A DNA stretch of 64,000 nt from Marsupella aquatica (lineage: Eukaryota > Marchantiophyta), in the NCBI GenBank assembly GCA_973895155.1, contig OZ316891.1, forward strand, positions 4,650,001 through 4,714,000. Reading direction: 5' to 3'. Below, piece by piece: positions 35,806-47,458 of the stretch (position 1 is the stretch's first letter; the number at the start of each line of letters is the position of its first letter). Both the position numbers and the translations under genes were made by a program. The notes under the pieces were generated by a model that was not told the DNA's origin, did no database searches, and saw only the letters and a program-made list of their open reading frames with translations.

Positions 35806-37401
35806 GCTTCACTACTGTGGTGGCAGGACATCTGCTTACCACAAGATTGTTTGCTACATGTGGGTGTGTTTACAATGCTCTGATATATGATCTGCACCGT
35901 TGCAATGTGGGATTTGTTCTTCTTACTTCACTCACTGTTGGGTGAGTCTTCTCTGAGTGGGGAGAAACAGCAGTGATATTCATTGTAGAGATGATGTGCT
36001 TTTCATTTGAGCATTATCGTCCTCTACACAAGCCTTTTTGAAAGTTAGTCTGTAGTCGATATTATCTTGACAGTTGAAGGTAGGGTAATGAGATAGCCAG
36101 CCATCACATGTTCATGCCTGTTTGAATATTCAGTTCTGTAATTGTAGATACCAAATGTAGGCACTCGAGGGTGCTTTTGGTTTCGAGCTCCAAAAAACTG
36201 TCAGTTAGACCCTCAGTGTATCTTTACATTTCTCCAAAAGGAGGGCACCTGGCATTTGGATTTCACGCAATCTGGAGTTTCTTGCTTTATTGAAGAATTA
36301 TGTAGGTTCCTGCTTGAAAGATGCAAACGTCGGACCACTCTGCGGACCCTCAGCTGCCCTTCCAGCTATTTGCAGCTTGAGGACTACTGCAGGACCTATC
36401 TTGTAGTTTACCTAGGATAGCCAGCTTAGCTTTGCAAAGGAGACTTCAAGTACTAGACATTGGGGCTCTCTGCTCAGCGCAGCGCAAAGTGTGCCAGACT
36501 TGGGTGAAAATTCTGGGTCTAAGAAATCATCGACTCTGTGCTGGACACGTGGAGGGATGTCAATTCTTGTGTACTTATCAGTGAAGGCTGAGCATTCCAG
36601 TGGCTGGCTGCTCCTTTCATTATTTTAACTTAAATCACCGTTCAAAAGTTGTAGAAGTTGTCGATGAATGTTGTGGCCAGCAATGAAGATGAGTTTTTAG
36701 GTCTCTTCATTTGATCATAACAATGACAATCTATTTGGTTCACGAGAGATGTGTGACAAGTTTCCCGCCAATTCTTGTTATGCAGTAAGCGGAGAAACGA
36801 TGTGCTGTTTGTCGACCTTGCAGTGAATAGTTTTTAGGGTGTCTAACATTGCCTTCAGTTAATTGTGTGTGCATTCCTGGTTTGAATAGGAATAGTATGC
36901 CTTCTTAGGAAGGTGCACGCTCACAGTTGGTGCGATCATGGACCATTCTATAAAGCTCTTGAGTTCTATGAATACTATCATTACCGTTCTATGAAGCTAA
37001 TGAGTTCTATGAATACTAACTTCGCCAAAATCCTTGGGAACGTCGTATTGAAAGGGTGGGGTCTAAGCAAGGAAAACATGGTCGAAGGTAATTGTCCCAA
37101 GATAAAGTGCACAAGTGGACGAAACTGTCTGATAATGGTTCCAAATGGGGTATTTCAAAGTAAAGTCGAGGCGAATCATCGAACTATCCAAGGCAGCTCC
37201 TGGGCTGTGCACATTCCTCACCTTCTGCTTCTTGGCATTGTTGCCAATTGATCTTAGTTGTCAAGTAGTACCTTCAACTGCTTGGTTTGGTCTTGATTGT
37301 CAAGTAGACCAGGCCTGGTCTACTCATTTCCATTTTGGTTAAGTACCTGCGGAATTGGAGGAGAATTATCCATCTCAGTTGTGTTCTCATTTCCATGTTG
37401 G
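35806..37401 (+). other. CHC 3' flank and spacer
   Basis: The 3' untranslated region probably occupies the first few hundred bases; no unambiguous AATAAA signal chosen. Later sequence has short ORFs only. A small direct repeat of GAGTTCTATGAATACTA occurs at ~36961 and ~37001. Confidence 0.4.
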
Positions 37402-37410
37402 TCAAGTACC

Positions 37411-37896
37411 ACCCTGAGTTAAATCTACATCAAGTTAATGCTTCCTCACTTTCCCGGGGTGTCGTACACTGCCCGTCCCAATCCCCAATGCTGCTGCCCG
37501 CTCCGGTCCAAGTTTGGCAGAACATAAACCTACTATTGGAGTTGTGGTTTATGTCTTGGCAAACCTATAAAGTCGATCGGGCTGGAGCGTATGCGTACTT
37601 ATTCTCTATGGAGTTGTGGTTTATGTCTTGGCAACACTTGTTTCCAAAAAGTTGATGACACAAAGTCAACCGGGCTGGAGCGGCCGACAAAAAGTGATGG
37701 GTGCCAAAACATAAACCCGAAGTCGATGGTGCAAAGTTGATCGGACCGGAACGCATGTGTTAAATCGTAGAGTATTGGAATATGTTCTGCCAAACTTGGG
37801 CCGGAGCAGGCAGCAGCATTGGGGATTGGGACGGGCAGTGTACGGCGCCCCGGGAAAGTGGGGGAGCATTAACTTGATGTAGATTTAACTCAGGGT
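37411..37896. mobile_element. Non-autonomous Mutator-like element with ~115-bp inverted ends
   Basis: 486 bp. The left arm from ACCCTGAGTTAAATC and the right arm ending GATTTAACTCAGGGT are near-perfect inverted repeats for ~115 bp. It is flanked by a perfect 9-bp duplication TCAAGTACC (37402-37410, 37897-37905). Long inverted ends with 9-bp duplications are typical of Mutator-like elements. The interior has two direct copies of a GTGGTTTATGTCTTGGCAA phrase and no transposase. Confidence 0.85.
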
Positions 37897-37990
37897 TCAA
37901 GTACCTGCCTTCTCCAATGTCTTGTCATGTTCCCCTTCCCCTTTGACTTTTCCCCTTTCCCCTTGGCGACCAAGTTGGAAACTGGCAAAA

Positions 37991-38189
37991 CTTGAGCACC
38001 CCTTCAGAAAATACTAGCAGTCAACAAATGGATGGGAATTGTTTCCTGGGTGGTAGCTTGAGCACCCCTTCAGAAAATACTAGCAGTCAACAAATGGATG
38101 GGAATTGTTTCCTGGGTGGTAGCTTGAGCACCCCTTCAGAAAATACTAGCAGTCAACAAATGGATGGGAATTGTTTCCTGGGTGGTAGC
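37991..38189. repeat. Perfect 66-bp tandem repeat x3
   Basis: Units start at 37991, 38057 and 38123, identical by eye. 66 is a multiple of 3, so an open frame (22-aa units) runs through, but no start context or domain suggests a gene. Confidence 0.95.
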
Positions 38190-38563
38190 ATACAACACAG
38201 GGTGGGTTAACTTGCTGCACACTTTTGGGATACACTATGTGAGCCTGTAATTCATGATACGATTCATATTTGAAATTCTAATGACCTAATTAAGTGAAGG
38301 CCCATAGTTTATAAAGAAAAAATCTATAAACCATAATTATAAAGAAAAAAAGAATTCCATATTTATTTAAGCTTAACCTCAAAAAGTATACAAAAAGGTG
38401 ACAGCCACCAAGATTTTATGCTAGATCCAAAATTGATTATTCTTTGTTAGAAGTCACATTTCCAGAGTCAATTATTTTGGCAATATTTCTTGTTATGACA
38501 AGATAAATTAAATTAAATTTTTGCATGATCCATGATTGCATGTTCATGTTCGTACAACCTGTA

Positions 38564-39230
38564 GACCAGGTCCCGGTTTGGACTTGTCGGACAAATAGGA
38601 GGATTTGGGATGACAAGTGACATATGTCGTCCCGGTTGATCCCAGTCGATCCCGGCCGGGTGACAGGGTCAGGCCGGGAGAAGGGTCGGGGGGTTGGCTA
38701 GGTTGGGCCGGGAAGGGAAGGGCCGGGCCGGGCCGGTCCGGGAAGGGAAAGGGTGGCAGGCCGGGCCGAGCCGGGCCGGGAGGGTTGGGGGGTTGGCTGG
38801 GTTGGGCCAGGGGGGTTGGGGGGGGGGGGGGGGTGGACCGGGCCGGTCCAGGAAGGGAAAGGCTGGCGGGCCGGGCCAGGCCGGGAATAGGCAATATTGG
38901 ACAAATAGGTTGGGCCAGGAGGATGTGAAGCCGGGCCGGGAGGCTCGGGTGGTTGGCCGGGTTGGGCCAGGGGGGTTGGGGGGGTGGGCCGGGCCGGGAA
39001 AGAGCCGGGCCGGGAAGGGAAGGGAAGGGCCTGGCCGGGAAGGGGAGGCCGGGCCGGGAGGATCGGGAGAGTCTGGGACCGGGCCAAGGATGGGTCAGGA
39101 ATTTTTGGTCCCGGCCGGGGGAATATAAGGGAATATTGGACTAATAAGTCATTTTTGGACGGACAAGTTGTCATTTGTCGTGTTGGACAAGGACACATCT
39201 TGTCCGACAGTGAAAACCTGGGACCAGGTG
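38564..39230. repeat. GGGCCGG-rich foldback repeat
   Basis: The core (38640-39120) is built from GGGCCGGGCCGG, GGGAAGGGAAAGG and GGTTGGGCCAGG blocks, with a G16-17 run near 38817. The outer ends are imperfect inverted repeats: ACCAGGTCCCGGTTT with TGTCGGACAA on the left, and TTGTCCGACAG...CCTGGGACCAGGT on the right. Internal GGACAAATAGG spacers recur. Probably a repetitive element of unknown class. Pro/Gly-rich open frames across it are composition artefacts. Confidence 0.7.
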
Positions 39231-39411
39231 GACCAGACGATTATTGCCTTTGGTCCTTGCCCTGACCAGGCTGCCCATACTTTTGGCTCCAACCTTCAAC
39301 TGGTTTTGACTTTGTTGCTATAGCTTGCAATTCTCATAGATCACTGGAATTAGGTTGTCCTGTAAGAACCACTCATTAAACACTATAATACAATATTCCG
39401 CCTTTTTATGA

Positions 39412-39609
39412 AGTGGTCGTCATTCAAATTTGCACTGCAAAAAAAAGTAATAATAAACAGAAATCATAAACCAAAAGTGAATTAAATATAATGAGTACCT
39501 AAAGCACTGGAGTGGTAGTCATTCAAATTTACACTGCCAAAAAAAAGAAGGAATAATAAACAGAAATCATAAACCAAAAGTGAATTAAATATAATGAGTA
39601 CTTGAAGCA
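39412..39609. repeat. 99-bp tandem duplication
   Basis: Two units starting AGTGGT(C/A)GTCATTCAAATTT at 39412 and 39511, few differences, AT-rich, non-coding. Confidence 0.9.
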
Positions 39610-40139
39610 CTGGAAACCTTTTACACAAAAAGTAATCAAATGGTGGCAACAAAAGACAAAAAATGAAACTAACACTTTTGCAAGTATGACTATCAAGGAG
39701 GTAACTCACTTTATCATCATGAAGCTTTGGTACAAGGAGAGTAGAAATCATTATAATATCATTTTCTCTATAAATCTTATATTTACAAATTCAATAAAAA
39801 ATGGAAACCAATCCTAGCCTTTCATTAAAAATTAAATTTTCTGGAACCATCTGATCCATCTCTACCCCTTTAAATCTCAATTATCCTGCCCAAGCTACCT
39901 GTAGCCTACCCTAATCTGACCAACATAAACAATTAATTTAATATTATTAAAACTAATTATTAGCTTAAAAAAAACTTGAGTATAAATACCATATATAAAA
40001 CATCTATTTTTCTAAAAGTTTAAAATAAAAAAATATTTTTTCTATCACTCAGTTGTGCTTCGACTCTATACTGAGGTGACCGTTATCTTGTGTCTCCAAT
40101 TTCTATGTGCAATACACGGGTTATTGAACACCATCACAA

Positions 40140-41600
40140 TAACTTTACCCTGCCTTGACATATTTTCTCATCTCGGCATTTTTTTCACATTAACATCTTC
40201 ATCTTAACATGACATATTTTTTTCACCCTCGACGTATTTTCTCTCCTTGACATCTCGGGGGGTTGACTATCAAAAATCTTAGGAACCACGTGCGATCTAA
40301 AATAAGTATTTTTGATAGAAATTAACTAAGTTTTTAAAAAGCATAGGAGGCAAAAGAAGGTATTATAAACTCGTGTTTATAGAATATTCTCTAATATATA
40401 CCTTGTATAAAGAAAAATAGGTTATTAATATTAAAAATGGAGAATATTCTTAGGATATTTTCTTTATAAAATAGGTCTATTTATATTAGGCTAGGATCGC
40501 ACGTGGTACCCCAAAATATACACTTAGTTAACCCCCCGAGCTTGACATCTGTTTCTCATCTTTATATAATTTTCTCACCTCACCATGTTTTCTCTCATTG
40601 ACATCTTTTTTCACCTTGACTTATTTTCCTTCCCTCAACATCTCATTGACATCTTTCTTCACCTTGACATATGATCCCTTTCTCACCTCGGTCTACATTT
40701 TTATCTCACCACAACAATTTTTCCTCATCTTCACATGTTTTTCTCACCTCGCCATTGTTTCTCCCCATGATATATACTTTCTCAACTTGACATCTCTTTT
40801 TCTCATCGACATCTTTGTTCACCTCAACATCTTTTTCTCATTGCAACTTCCTTTCTCACCTTGATATCTTTTTTCACCTCAACATCTTTATCTCACCACG
40901 CCATCTTTATGCAATTTTTGTCTTAACAGCATCTTTTCAACTTAATGACATCTCTGGCAAACATGACGACGTCTCTTTACTTAAGGACATCTTGGGTGTC
41001 CGGCTTGGGTGCCATGACATTTTTTCTTAACAATATCTTGGGTGACACGATTTTTTTTTCTTAATGACACCTTGGGCAACAAGACATCTTTTGTTCCACG
41101 ACACCTTTTTTCTTAGCAACATCTTGGGTGACATGATATCTCTTTTCTTAAGGAGATCTTGAGGGCCACGGCATCTTGGGGGCCGCAACATCTTGGTTGA
41201 CAATCATGATCTTTTTGCTTCATGACACTTTGGGCAACACAACATCTTTTTCCTTAATGACATCTTGGGTGACACAACATCTTTTTTTTTTGAATGACAT
41301 CTTAGGTGACATGACATGTTTTTCTCAACCAAATCTTAAGTAGGTGACACAACATATTTTTTCTTAACGACATATTGGATGACACGACATGTTTTTTCTC
41401 AATGATGTCTTGGCCGACACGATATCTTTTCTCTCAATGACGTCTTGGCTGACATTATATCTTTTCCTCAATGACCTCTGACTTGGCCAACACAACATCT
41501 TTTTTCTCAATGACCTCTTGATTGACACGACATTTGTTTTCTCAACCTAATCTTGTCCGACTTGGCATCGTGATCGATGCAACATCTTTTGTGCAACTCA
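40140..41600. repeat. Degenerate pyrimidine-rich minisatellite
   Basis: About 1.2 kb of drifting repeats around a GACATCTT core. The left part uses CATCTTTTTCTCACCTTGA-like units, the right part CATCTTGGGTGACACGA-like units of ~30-40 bp. Strong C/T bias on the plus strand. It is interrupted by the MITE at 40254-40540. No gene seen. Confidence 0.8.
40254..40540. mobile_element. MITE within the minisatellite (8-bp duplication)
   Basis: 287 bp with inverted ends CTCGGGGGGTTGACTA / TTAGTTAACCCCCCGAG and an inner inverted CCACGTGCGATC motif. It is flanked by CTTGACAT on both sides (40246-40253, 40541-40548). That 8-mer is also a minisatellite word, so the duplication is less decisive, but the ends resemble the ~300-bp MITE family elsewhere in the window. 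Confidence 0.75.
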
Positions 41601-41717
41601 TGGATATTGAGCTAGTTAGATTATTAAAACATGATGTAAACAAATAAATACTATTTTAGATCTTATCCGGTTTATTACTTATAGCCAAAAATGTATATTC
41701 CAGACATTTGTAAATCA

Positions 41718-43231
41718 CTCGGGGGCCTCAATCCAAGGGGTGTCCCATATCACGCTCGAAGTTTGGGGGGAATAAACACAGGAAAATACTTGATGGGGCC
41801 CCTCTAATGAAAGATATTCCTGACTAGCCCCCAACTTTTCAAATATACTTAATGGGGCCCCTTGTCCCTGCAACCCTTTCTCTCCACCTGTCATACTTAG
41901 TTTTTCCATTTTTTAATTGTAATGTACTATACTTTATAAGTCAGTCCACAAGATGTACTATCTAGAAGCAATTCAATGTACTTTTTTTTGGAAATACTTA
42001 TAGAATTTATGTACTAAGTATTTAGCACTTCTTACTCACATATTCGCTGCCCATATTCACTTGTTTCATGTTTTGAAATATTTCTACAAGGGAAGTAGTC
42101 CTTAAGGCATGTAAGTTTTGCTCTTGTTGGTTCTTTCTCTCAATTGTTTGGAATTATTCATAACTGAAAGCATTTCTCCAAAGCATAGTTTCACCTGAAC
42201 TTTAGGAAGGTGAACCAATGGATTTGGGTGCTATCTGGGTGGTGACATCTTTTATAAATTGTTTTTTGCACATGACTCATGTGGTACTTAGACAATTCTT
42301 TGATACTATTTTTCCAAAACATGTTTGGAAATATCCACCTTAGACGGGAGCATTTCCTTGGTGTCATTTTTGTGACATCTTAAAAAATCACAAAAATGAC
42401 ACCAAGGGAATGCTCCCGTCTAAGGTGGATATTTCCAAACATGTTTTGGAAAAATAGTATCAAAGAATGTCTAAGTACCACATGAGTCATTTGCAAAAAA
42501 CAATTTATAAAAGATGTCACCACCCAGATAGCACCCAAATCCATTGGTTCACCTTCCTAAAGTTCAGGTGAAACTATGCTTTGGAGAAATGCTTTCAGTT
42601 ATGAATAATTCCAAACAATTGAGAGAAAGAACCAAAAAGAGCAAAACTTACGTGCCTTAAGGACTACTTCCCTTGTAGAAATATTTCAAAACATGAAACA
42701 AGTGAATATGGGCAGCGAATATGTGAGTAAGAAGTGCTAAATACTTAGTACATAAATTCTATAAATATTTCCAAACAAAAGTACATTGAATTGCTTCTAG
42801 ATAATACATCTTGTGGACTGACTTATAAAGTATAGTACATTACAATTAAAAAATGGAAAAACTAAGTATGACAGGTGGAGAGAAAGGGTTGCAAGGACAA
42901 GGGGCCTCATTAAGTATATTTGAAAAGTTGGGGGCTAGTGGAATATCTTTCATTAGAGGGCCCATCAAGTATTTTCCTGGAATAAACACCATAAAAGTTA
43001 AGTCAATAAAATTTTTTCAAAGAATTTTTTTACCCCTAATTTAATAGAATATTCCAAAAATATTCCTATATTTAATAATAAAAAACATTATGATATTTAT
43101 AATTTTCAAAATTGGATTAAAATAATCTCAATGTTCTTCAATAAAAATTTAAAAGTATTTCATTAAAATGAATAGAAAACACTATATTTATTCGCACGTG
43201 ATGGGTCCCAATAAAAGAAATGAAAACCCGG
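41718..43231. mobile_element. 304-bp MITE split by a nested palindromic element
   Basis: Left piece 41718-41779 begins CTCGGGGGCCTCA; right piece 42979-43231 ends GAAAACCCGG. The flanking 8-bp duplication is GTAAATCA (41710-41717, 43232-43239). With the insert and its duplication removed it is 304 bp, the same length as the uninterrupted copy at 48927-49230, to which it aligns by eye along its length. Confidence 0.9.
41780..42978. mobile_element. 1.2-kb palindromic foldback element, 11-bp target duplication
   Basis: Left arm 41780-42375 and right arm 42388-42978 are near-perfect inverted repeats of ~590 bp around a 12-nt loop. Ends are AGGAAAATACTTGATGG and its complement. It is flanked by GGAATAAACAC twice (41769-41779, 42979-42989), a word present once at the empty site in the related MITE near 48985. 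There is no transposase ORF, so it is non-autonomous. Duplication length and long arms suggest a Mutator-like or foldback origin. Confidence 0.92.
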
Positions 43232-43239
43232 GTAAATCA

Positions 43240-44256
43240 AATTTTACTGAAATGTTTTTTTATATTAAAAAAATCATTTAAAGTTTTATCAAAATGCTTG
43301 AAACAAATTATTTAATAAAAATAATGTTTAAGCTTATTAATTTTAATTTATTTGTGCATGTGCTTTAGTGTTTTATTACACTGAGTGATTCGATGGAGGT
43401 GTTAAACTCTTTCCAGATAACCAGCTCGCGTGGCCAAGCGATAACCCTTCATTTGGCCGCCCCAATGCACCAAACTCGCGCAAAATTATATACGCACGTT
43501 CAGAGCCCGGTTCAGAGGAGGAGGAGGCTTCTGCATTAGGCGCTCCACTGATGATGAATTATACAACCCGTTGACTTCAAAGTATCGCAACTGCGTGGGC
43601 CCGGACAGTAGGGGAAAGTCGTGGATTGAAGCTTCGGTATTTCGGGATTGAATTGTGTCGCAACTGCTCCCTCCATCATGTTTTCTTATATAATGTCAGC
43701 GTATCTCGGGACAAAGTAGGTTGTTCAGGTGGAAACTGAAGGTTATTACTTTGGGATTGGAACTCGCGAAGTCATGGTCGGGATTTTCTCAGCAACAGCA
43801 GGGATGATATAATGCATAGTATGCCGAAGATAGGGATCCTGCTCAAGCGGGATCTCGCAGGATGTAGTTCTTCTACGGGGAGTATACCAGCTCAGACAAC
43901 AAAAGCTTGGGTTTCGTTTCACATTCATTTCTGGAAATGAAAGGGAAAACGAACGAACAGGTCGGATTGTTGTGTTGCAATTTCTACTGTAGTACTGGCT
44001 TAGATACAAGAAGCGCTTACAACAACTTTTATTCAAGCGAACATTGCTTATAGCCATGTGAATTCTCGACCACATGTTTTGTTGTCCATGGTTTTAGATA
44101 TCGAGGTTATCGAATATTGGATACCGACCAAATATTAGCCAGGTCAGAGTCGAACGTTGGTTACCGACATTCCAAGTTCTCGAAATTCCAAAGTCTTAGT
44201 CGGGTTTGGCTCAGCAAGGATGATGGAATGCATCATCTACTCGGGAAAAGGTAAGA
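43240..44256. other. Spacer with a diverged copy of the LOR-like 5' segment
   Basis: 43870-43945 resembles 44295-44370 (shared CAGCTCAGAC.ACA, CATTC.TTTCTGGAA and downstream words), and GGGATGATATAATGC at ~43800 resembles GGGATGATGCAATGC at ~45795. This suggests old local duplications. No intact gene. Confidence 0.4.
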
Positions 44257-45118
44257 GTGGAAATCACTGGACAGAAACAAGCGGATCGCAACGGACCTAC
44301 TGAGCTCAGACTACACAACCTTGGGTACGTAACGATCATATCCTTTCCCATTCGTTTCTGGAAGCGGTGTGAAACCACAGCTTTTCTAGACCATAGCAAC
44401 GAGAGTATATTTAGAGCCCAGTCTTTCGATCTTGTCGGTTCGATCTGGAAAGAAGGAGACCCCAATATATTAAAATCCAAATTGGACAATATATGTACAA
44501 TCAATTGGAAGAGGAATACATCTCAATCAAGGCTTCGGCTGAGAAGCTAAGGCAGTTCAAGACTCTGGATGGCTATAGCTGCACCGGTGGTAAGCCCAAT
44601 CCTTCTGCGTACCACATGAGACCCAGTTGGTGGTAAAACCAAATCACGGTTCGGCGCGATTCGGCAATATTCAACCAAAGACGAAAATGGAGTAACTCCT
44701 GTTTACCATGAAATCTGAGACCCGGTTTTTTCCTCAAACCAGGATAAGGATTTACGATGCTACATCGGGGAAAGTGCTGCTAATAATCAAGGAGGGAGAA
44801 CAATGGTTTGGGCGCCCTCCAGGCCATGGACAGCTTTCCATGCATGGGGACAGCGAGAGCGAGAGCCAGCTGCTGTTTACCATGAGGGAGAAGGGTTCAT
44901 TCAGTAAGTCTTACAAGGTGTTCCTTCACAAAAACAATGATTCTTCAAATCCGCACTTCTATGCAAAGACAAAATCGTGGTCGAGCATTACCTTTATCAT
45001 TCTCTCCAACGGCAGACCCGTCGCTGACGTGAACAGCGGAGAATCTCCTACTAATTCATGCCAATCTGTGAATTTGAGAAATAGAGTACCACATACACTC
45101 AATTCTCGTTTAAATTAA
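44257..45118 (+). pseudogene. Probable LURP1-related (DUF567) gene, partial
   Basis: Two candidate exons. 44257-44550 includes FPIRFWKRCETTAFLDHSNE, resembling the opening strands of a Tubby-like/LOR fold. The second, after an acceptor at ~44742 (AAACCAG|GATAAGG), encodes IRIYDATSGKVLLIIKEG, then LLFTMREKGSFSKSYKVFL and ITFIILSNGRPVADV, matching the LOR pattern (DxxGKxLLxI, FxVxKxSxxSK, hxDxxGxxVAEV). LOR proteins are small plant beta-barrel proteins, some defence-linked. The C-terminal helix typical of the family was not found and the frame stops at 45118, so I call it partial. A further ORF at 45691-45969 may be a diverged exon. Confidence 0.45.
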
Positions 45119-46967
45119 ACTTGATGTATATTCCCGCGTATACTGCTCGTAGATTGCCCTTCTCTTCTGAATTTGGTTCTACAAACTTGGTTCAGGATTT
45201 GGTGTCCGGGATCAGATCAGAAATGGTGATTGATCGATCGTCAAAACTTCCAAATTGGGATACAAAAGCGGTGATCAACTTGATTTTAACCGTGAAAGTA
45301 ACCCTGAGAGCACTTAAATCATTGCTTTCAACTTCTGGTGCAGGCTAAACGGACCGGGAGGGTGAGTTCAAGCTACTCTCTACTCAGAGGTTGATCGAGC
45401 GTCTATCGCTGCTCTGGCGATAGTATGGATCCCACAACGCATGGAGCAAACTTCGGGCGGTGCAGCCACAGCACGATCATCACAGGGTCGGACCAAATAG
45501 GCTTCATCCTTTCGGTAGTTGTCCACTAGCTGCACGGTTCATGGAAATCAACAATAGGGAATGATCAGAAATGCTATTTCGGGCGACATGACGAGGCATA
45601 CGAAACGCTTCCGGTTAATAATTGAGTTTTTCTTCGTGTCATGTTTAATGTGGTATCACTGGCAAAGAATTTTTTCGGGCTTAGAAAAAGTTGCCACCAA
45701 CTCTTGAACCCGGTCTTGAGTTTCTATACATATGGAAAGACAAGTCGCGAGGTTTTCTGGTTATGGGATGGTACGTTTTGCTGAGCTGCAGCAGGGATGA
45801 TGCAATGCCAAAGATAGGATCTGTTGTGATTCATATATATAGAGACAAACGGATCTCAGTGGAACTTGTAGGTAGTTTTTGGAGTGAACAACTTCAGACA
45901 GAAAAAAGCTTTCAACTGACAACGGGGTGCCGACAATTCAGTTTAATGGCAGGTACATACGGTAGGTAAGTCATCGACCTATTTACCAAACTGCAGTTTG
46001 AACCACGCCAAAAAGTTAAAATGAAAACGTGCAGAAAACGAGTCTGTGGTAAAATCCAAACACTCTGTGGTAAAATCCAAACACTAAAAACAAATCTGCT
46101 TGTGAGTGAATAGGTTGGCGGAAAGCAGTAACTGTTTCCATTCAAAAGGGCAGAAAGTGATTTCCATAAAGTGAATAGTGAACAATGAAAGGGAGTAGGA
46201 TTAATTTTTTTGGTCAGATTTGTTTTTTCTCATCTCAGCATGTACTTCAAGGAGCGAGTAATGCTAGTGACCACCAAAACTATTATGCATGTATTCATTT
46301 TAATATCAAGAACTATAATAAAGAGATCTTCATTCAAATTTGGTGTGCCGTTTAGTGTGAGAAAAATCAAAACCGGTAAACATGAAACCAATAAGAGGGG
46401 AAAAAATGTATTGCGTTTGGAAGCGACGACTTGCAGTGGCAATCGTTGCCACAGCAGAACCCTCCCTCCGAAGGCCGCTGCACTGCGACAAAGTGATGAC
46501 TCACCTTCCCTCTGAGCACGCCCCACGTTTGGCTTTTGGGTCAACTTGGCCGACTCGCCCAAGTGGCCCCTCAACTGTCCTGGACCCCACGCTGTCGGAA
46601 CTCCTGCCACCGCACCTCAACCATGCCTCAATGGCGCCGCGCGCCCCTCGCCCCCTCAATGTCCCTCTTGGCCCAACTATACACTCCCGTTGCCCGACCT
46701 CAGCCTACCATGCCCACCGATAAGCTAGGGAGGGAGCAACAAGTCCACACTGCCCACCATGAATCCCTAACAAGGAAAGGAGTGGCAAGCAAGGGAGAGC
46801 TCGCCTGACCCCAGGCCACCACCGCGCTTGAGGGCCCCGTGCTGCCTGATCCAGCCCCGATGAGGGAGGTAGCAACAACCAAGGGAGAGATAAGGGAGTG
46901 ACAAGGAGAGACAAGGGAGACTAAGGGAGCGCAGAAAAAGGAGTGACGATGGAGAGGATTCACGGCA
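45119..46967. other. Spacer with purine minisatellite at its right edge
   Basis: No gene assigned. Overlapping frames at 46380-46960 reflect GC-rich composition. 46865-46955 is a loose AAGGGAG(A/T)GACAAGGG repeat that continues at 48630-48690, on the other side of CACTA-1. Confidence 0.45.
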
Positions 46968-47301
46968 AAGCACTAGTACATATTAAGCTGATTTCCGATG
47001 CTCAATTTTTGCGAACAATCGGCGTCCGATTCTTTTAGCATCGGAAATTCCGATTATTAAAAAATGGCAATATGCCATACTCTCGGCTTCGGATGTCTTC
47101 ATTTCCGATATAATTGACAACGAAACCTTTCCGATGCGTTAAAAAACGGATCATATCCGTTAGAAAACACATCGGATCCCTCAACAGAAACTTTGATTAA
47201 TATGTCCGATGTTTTTTGTAACGAAAATGATGTGCGTTACAATATTGATCGGAAACTTTCCGTAGTTAATAATAACGGATATTATATCCGATTGTGCTAA
47301 C

Positions 47302-47458
47302 ATGGCAAAGTCCGATGTTGGGAGAATGGGAAAGTCCGATGCTGGGAGTATGGGAAAGTCCGATGCTAGAAGAATGGGAAAGTCCGATGCTGGAAGAATG
47401 GGAAAGTCCGATGCTAGAAGAATGAGAAAGTCCGATGCTGGGAGTATGGGAAAGTCTG
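47302..47458. repeat. CACTA-1 left subterminal 24-bp array
   Basis: About 6.5 units of ATGGGAAAGTCCGATGCT plus 6 variable bases. Likely transposase-binding sites, by analogy with subterminal TNPA motifs of En/Spm. They translate as MGKSDAGS repeats, which is incidental. Confidence 0.9.

Noticed and set aside
38544-39198. Long Pro/Gly-rich ORFs on both strands
   Set aside because: Produced by the GGGCC-rich composition; frames on both strands are open over the same DNA and have no gene signals.
40598-41030. Hydrophobic Phe/Leu/Ser-rich ORFs resembling membrane proteins
   Set aside because: They are translations of the pyrimidine-rich minisatellite.
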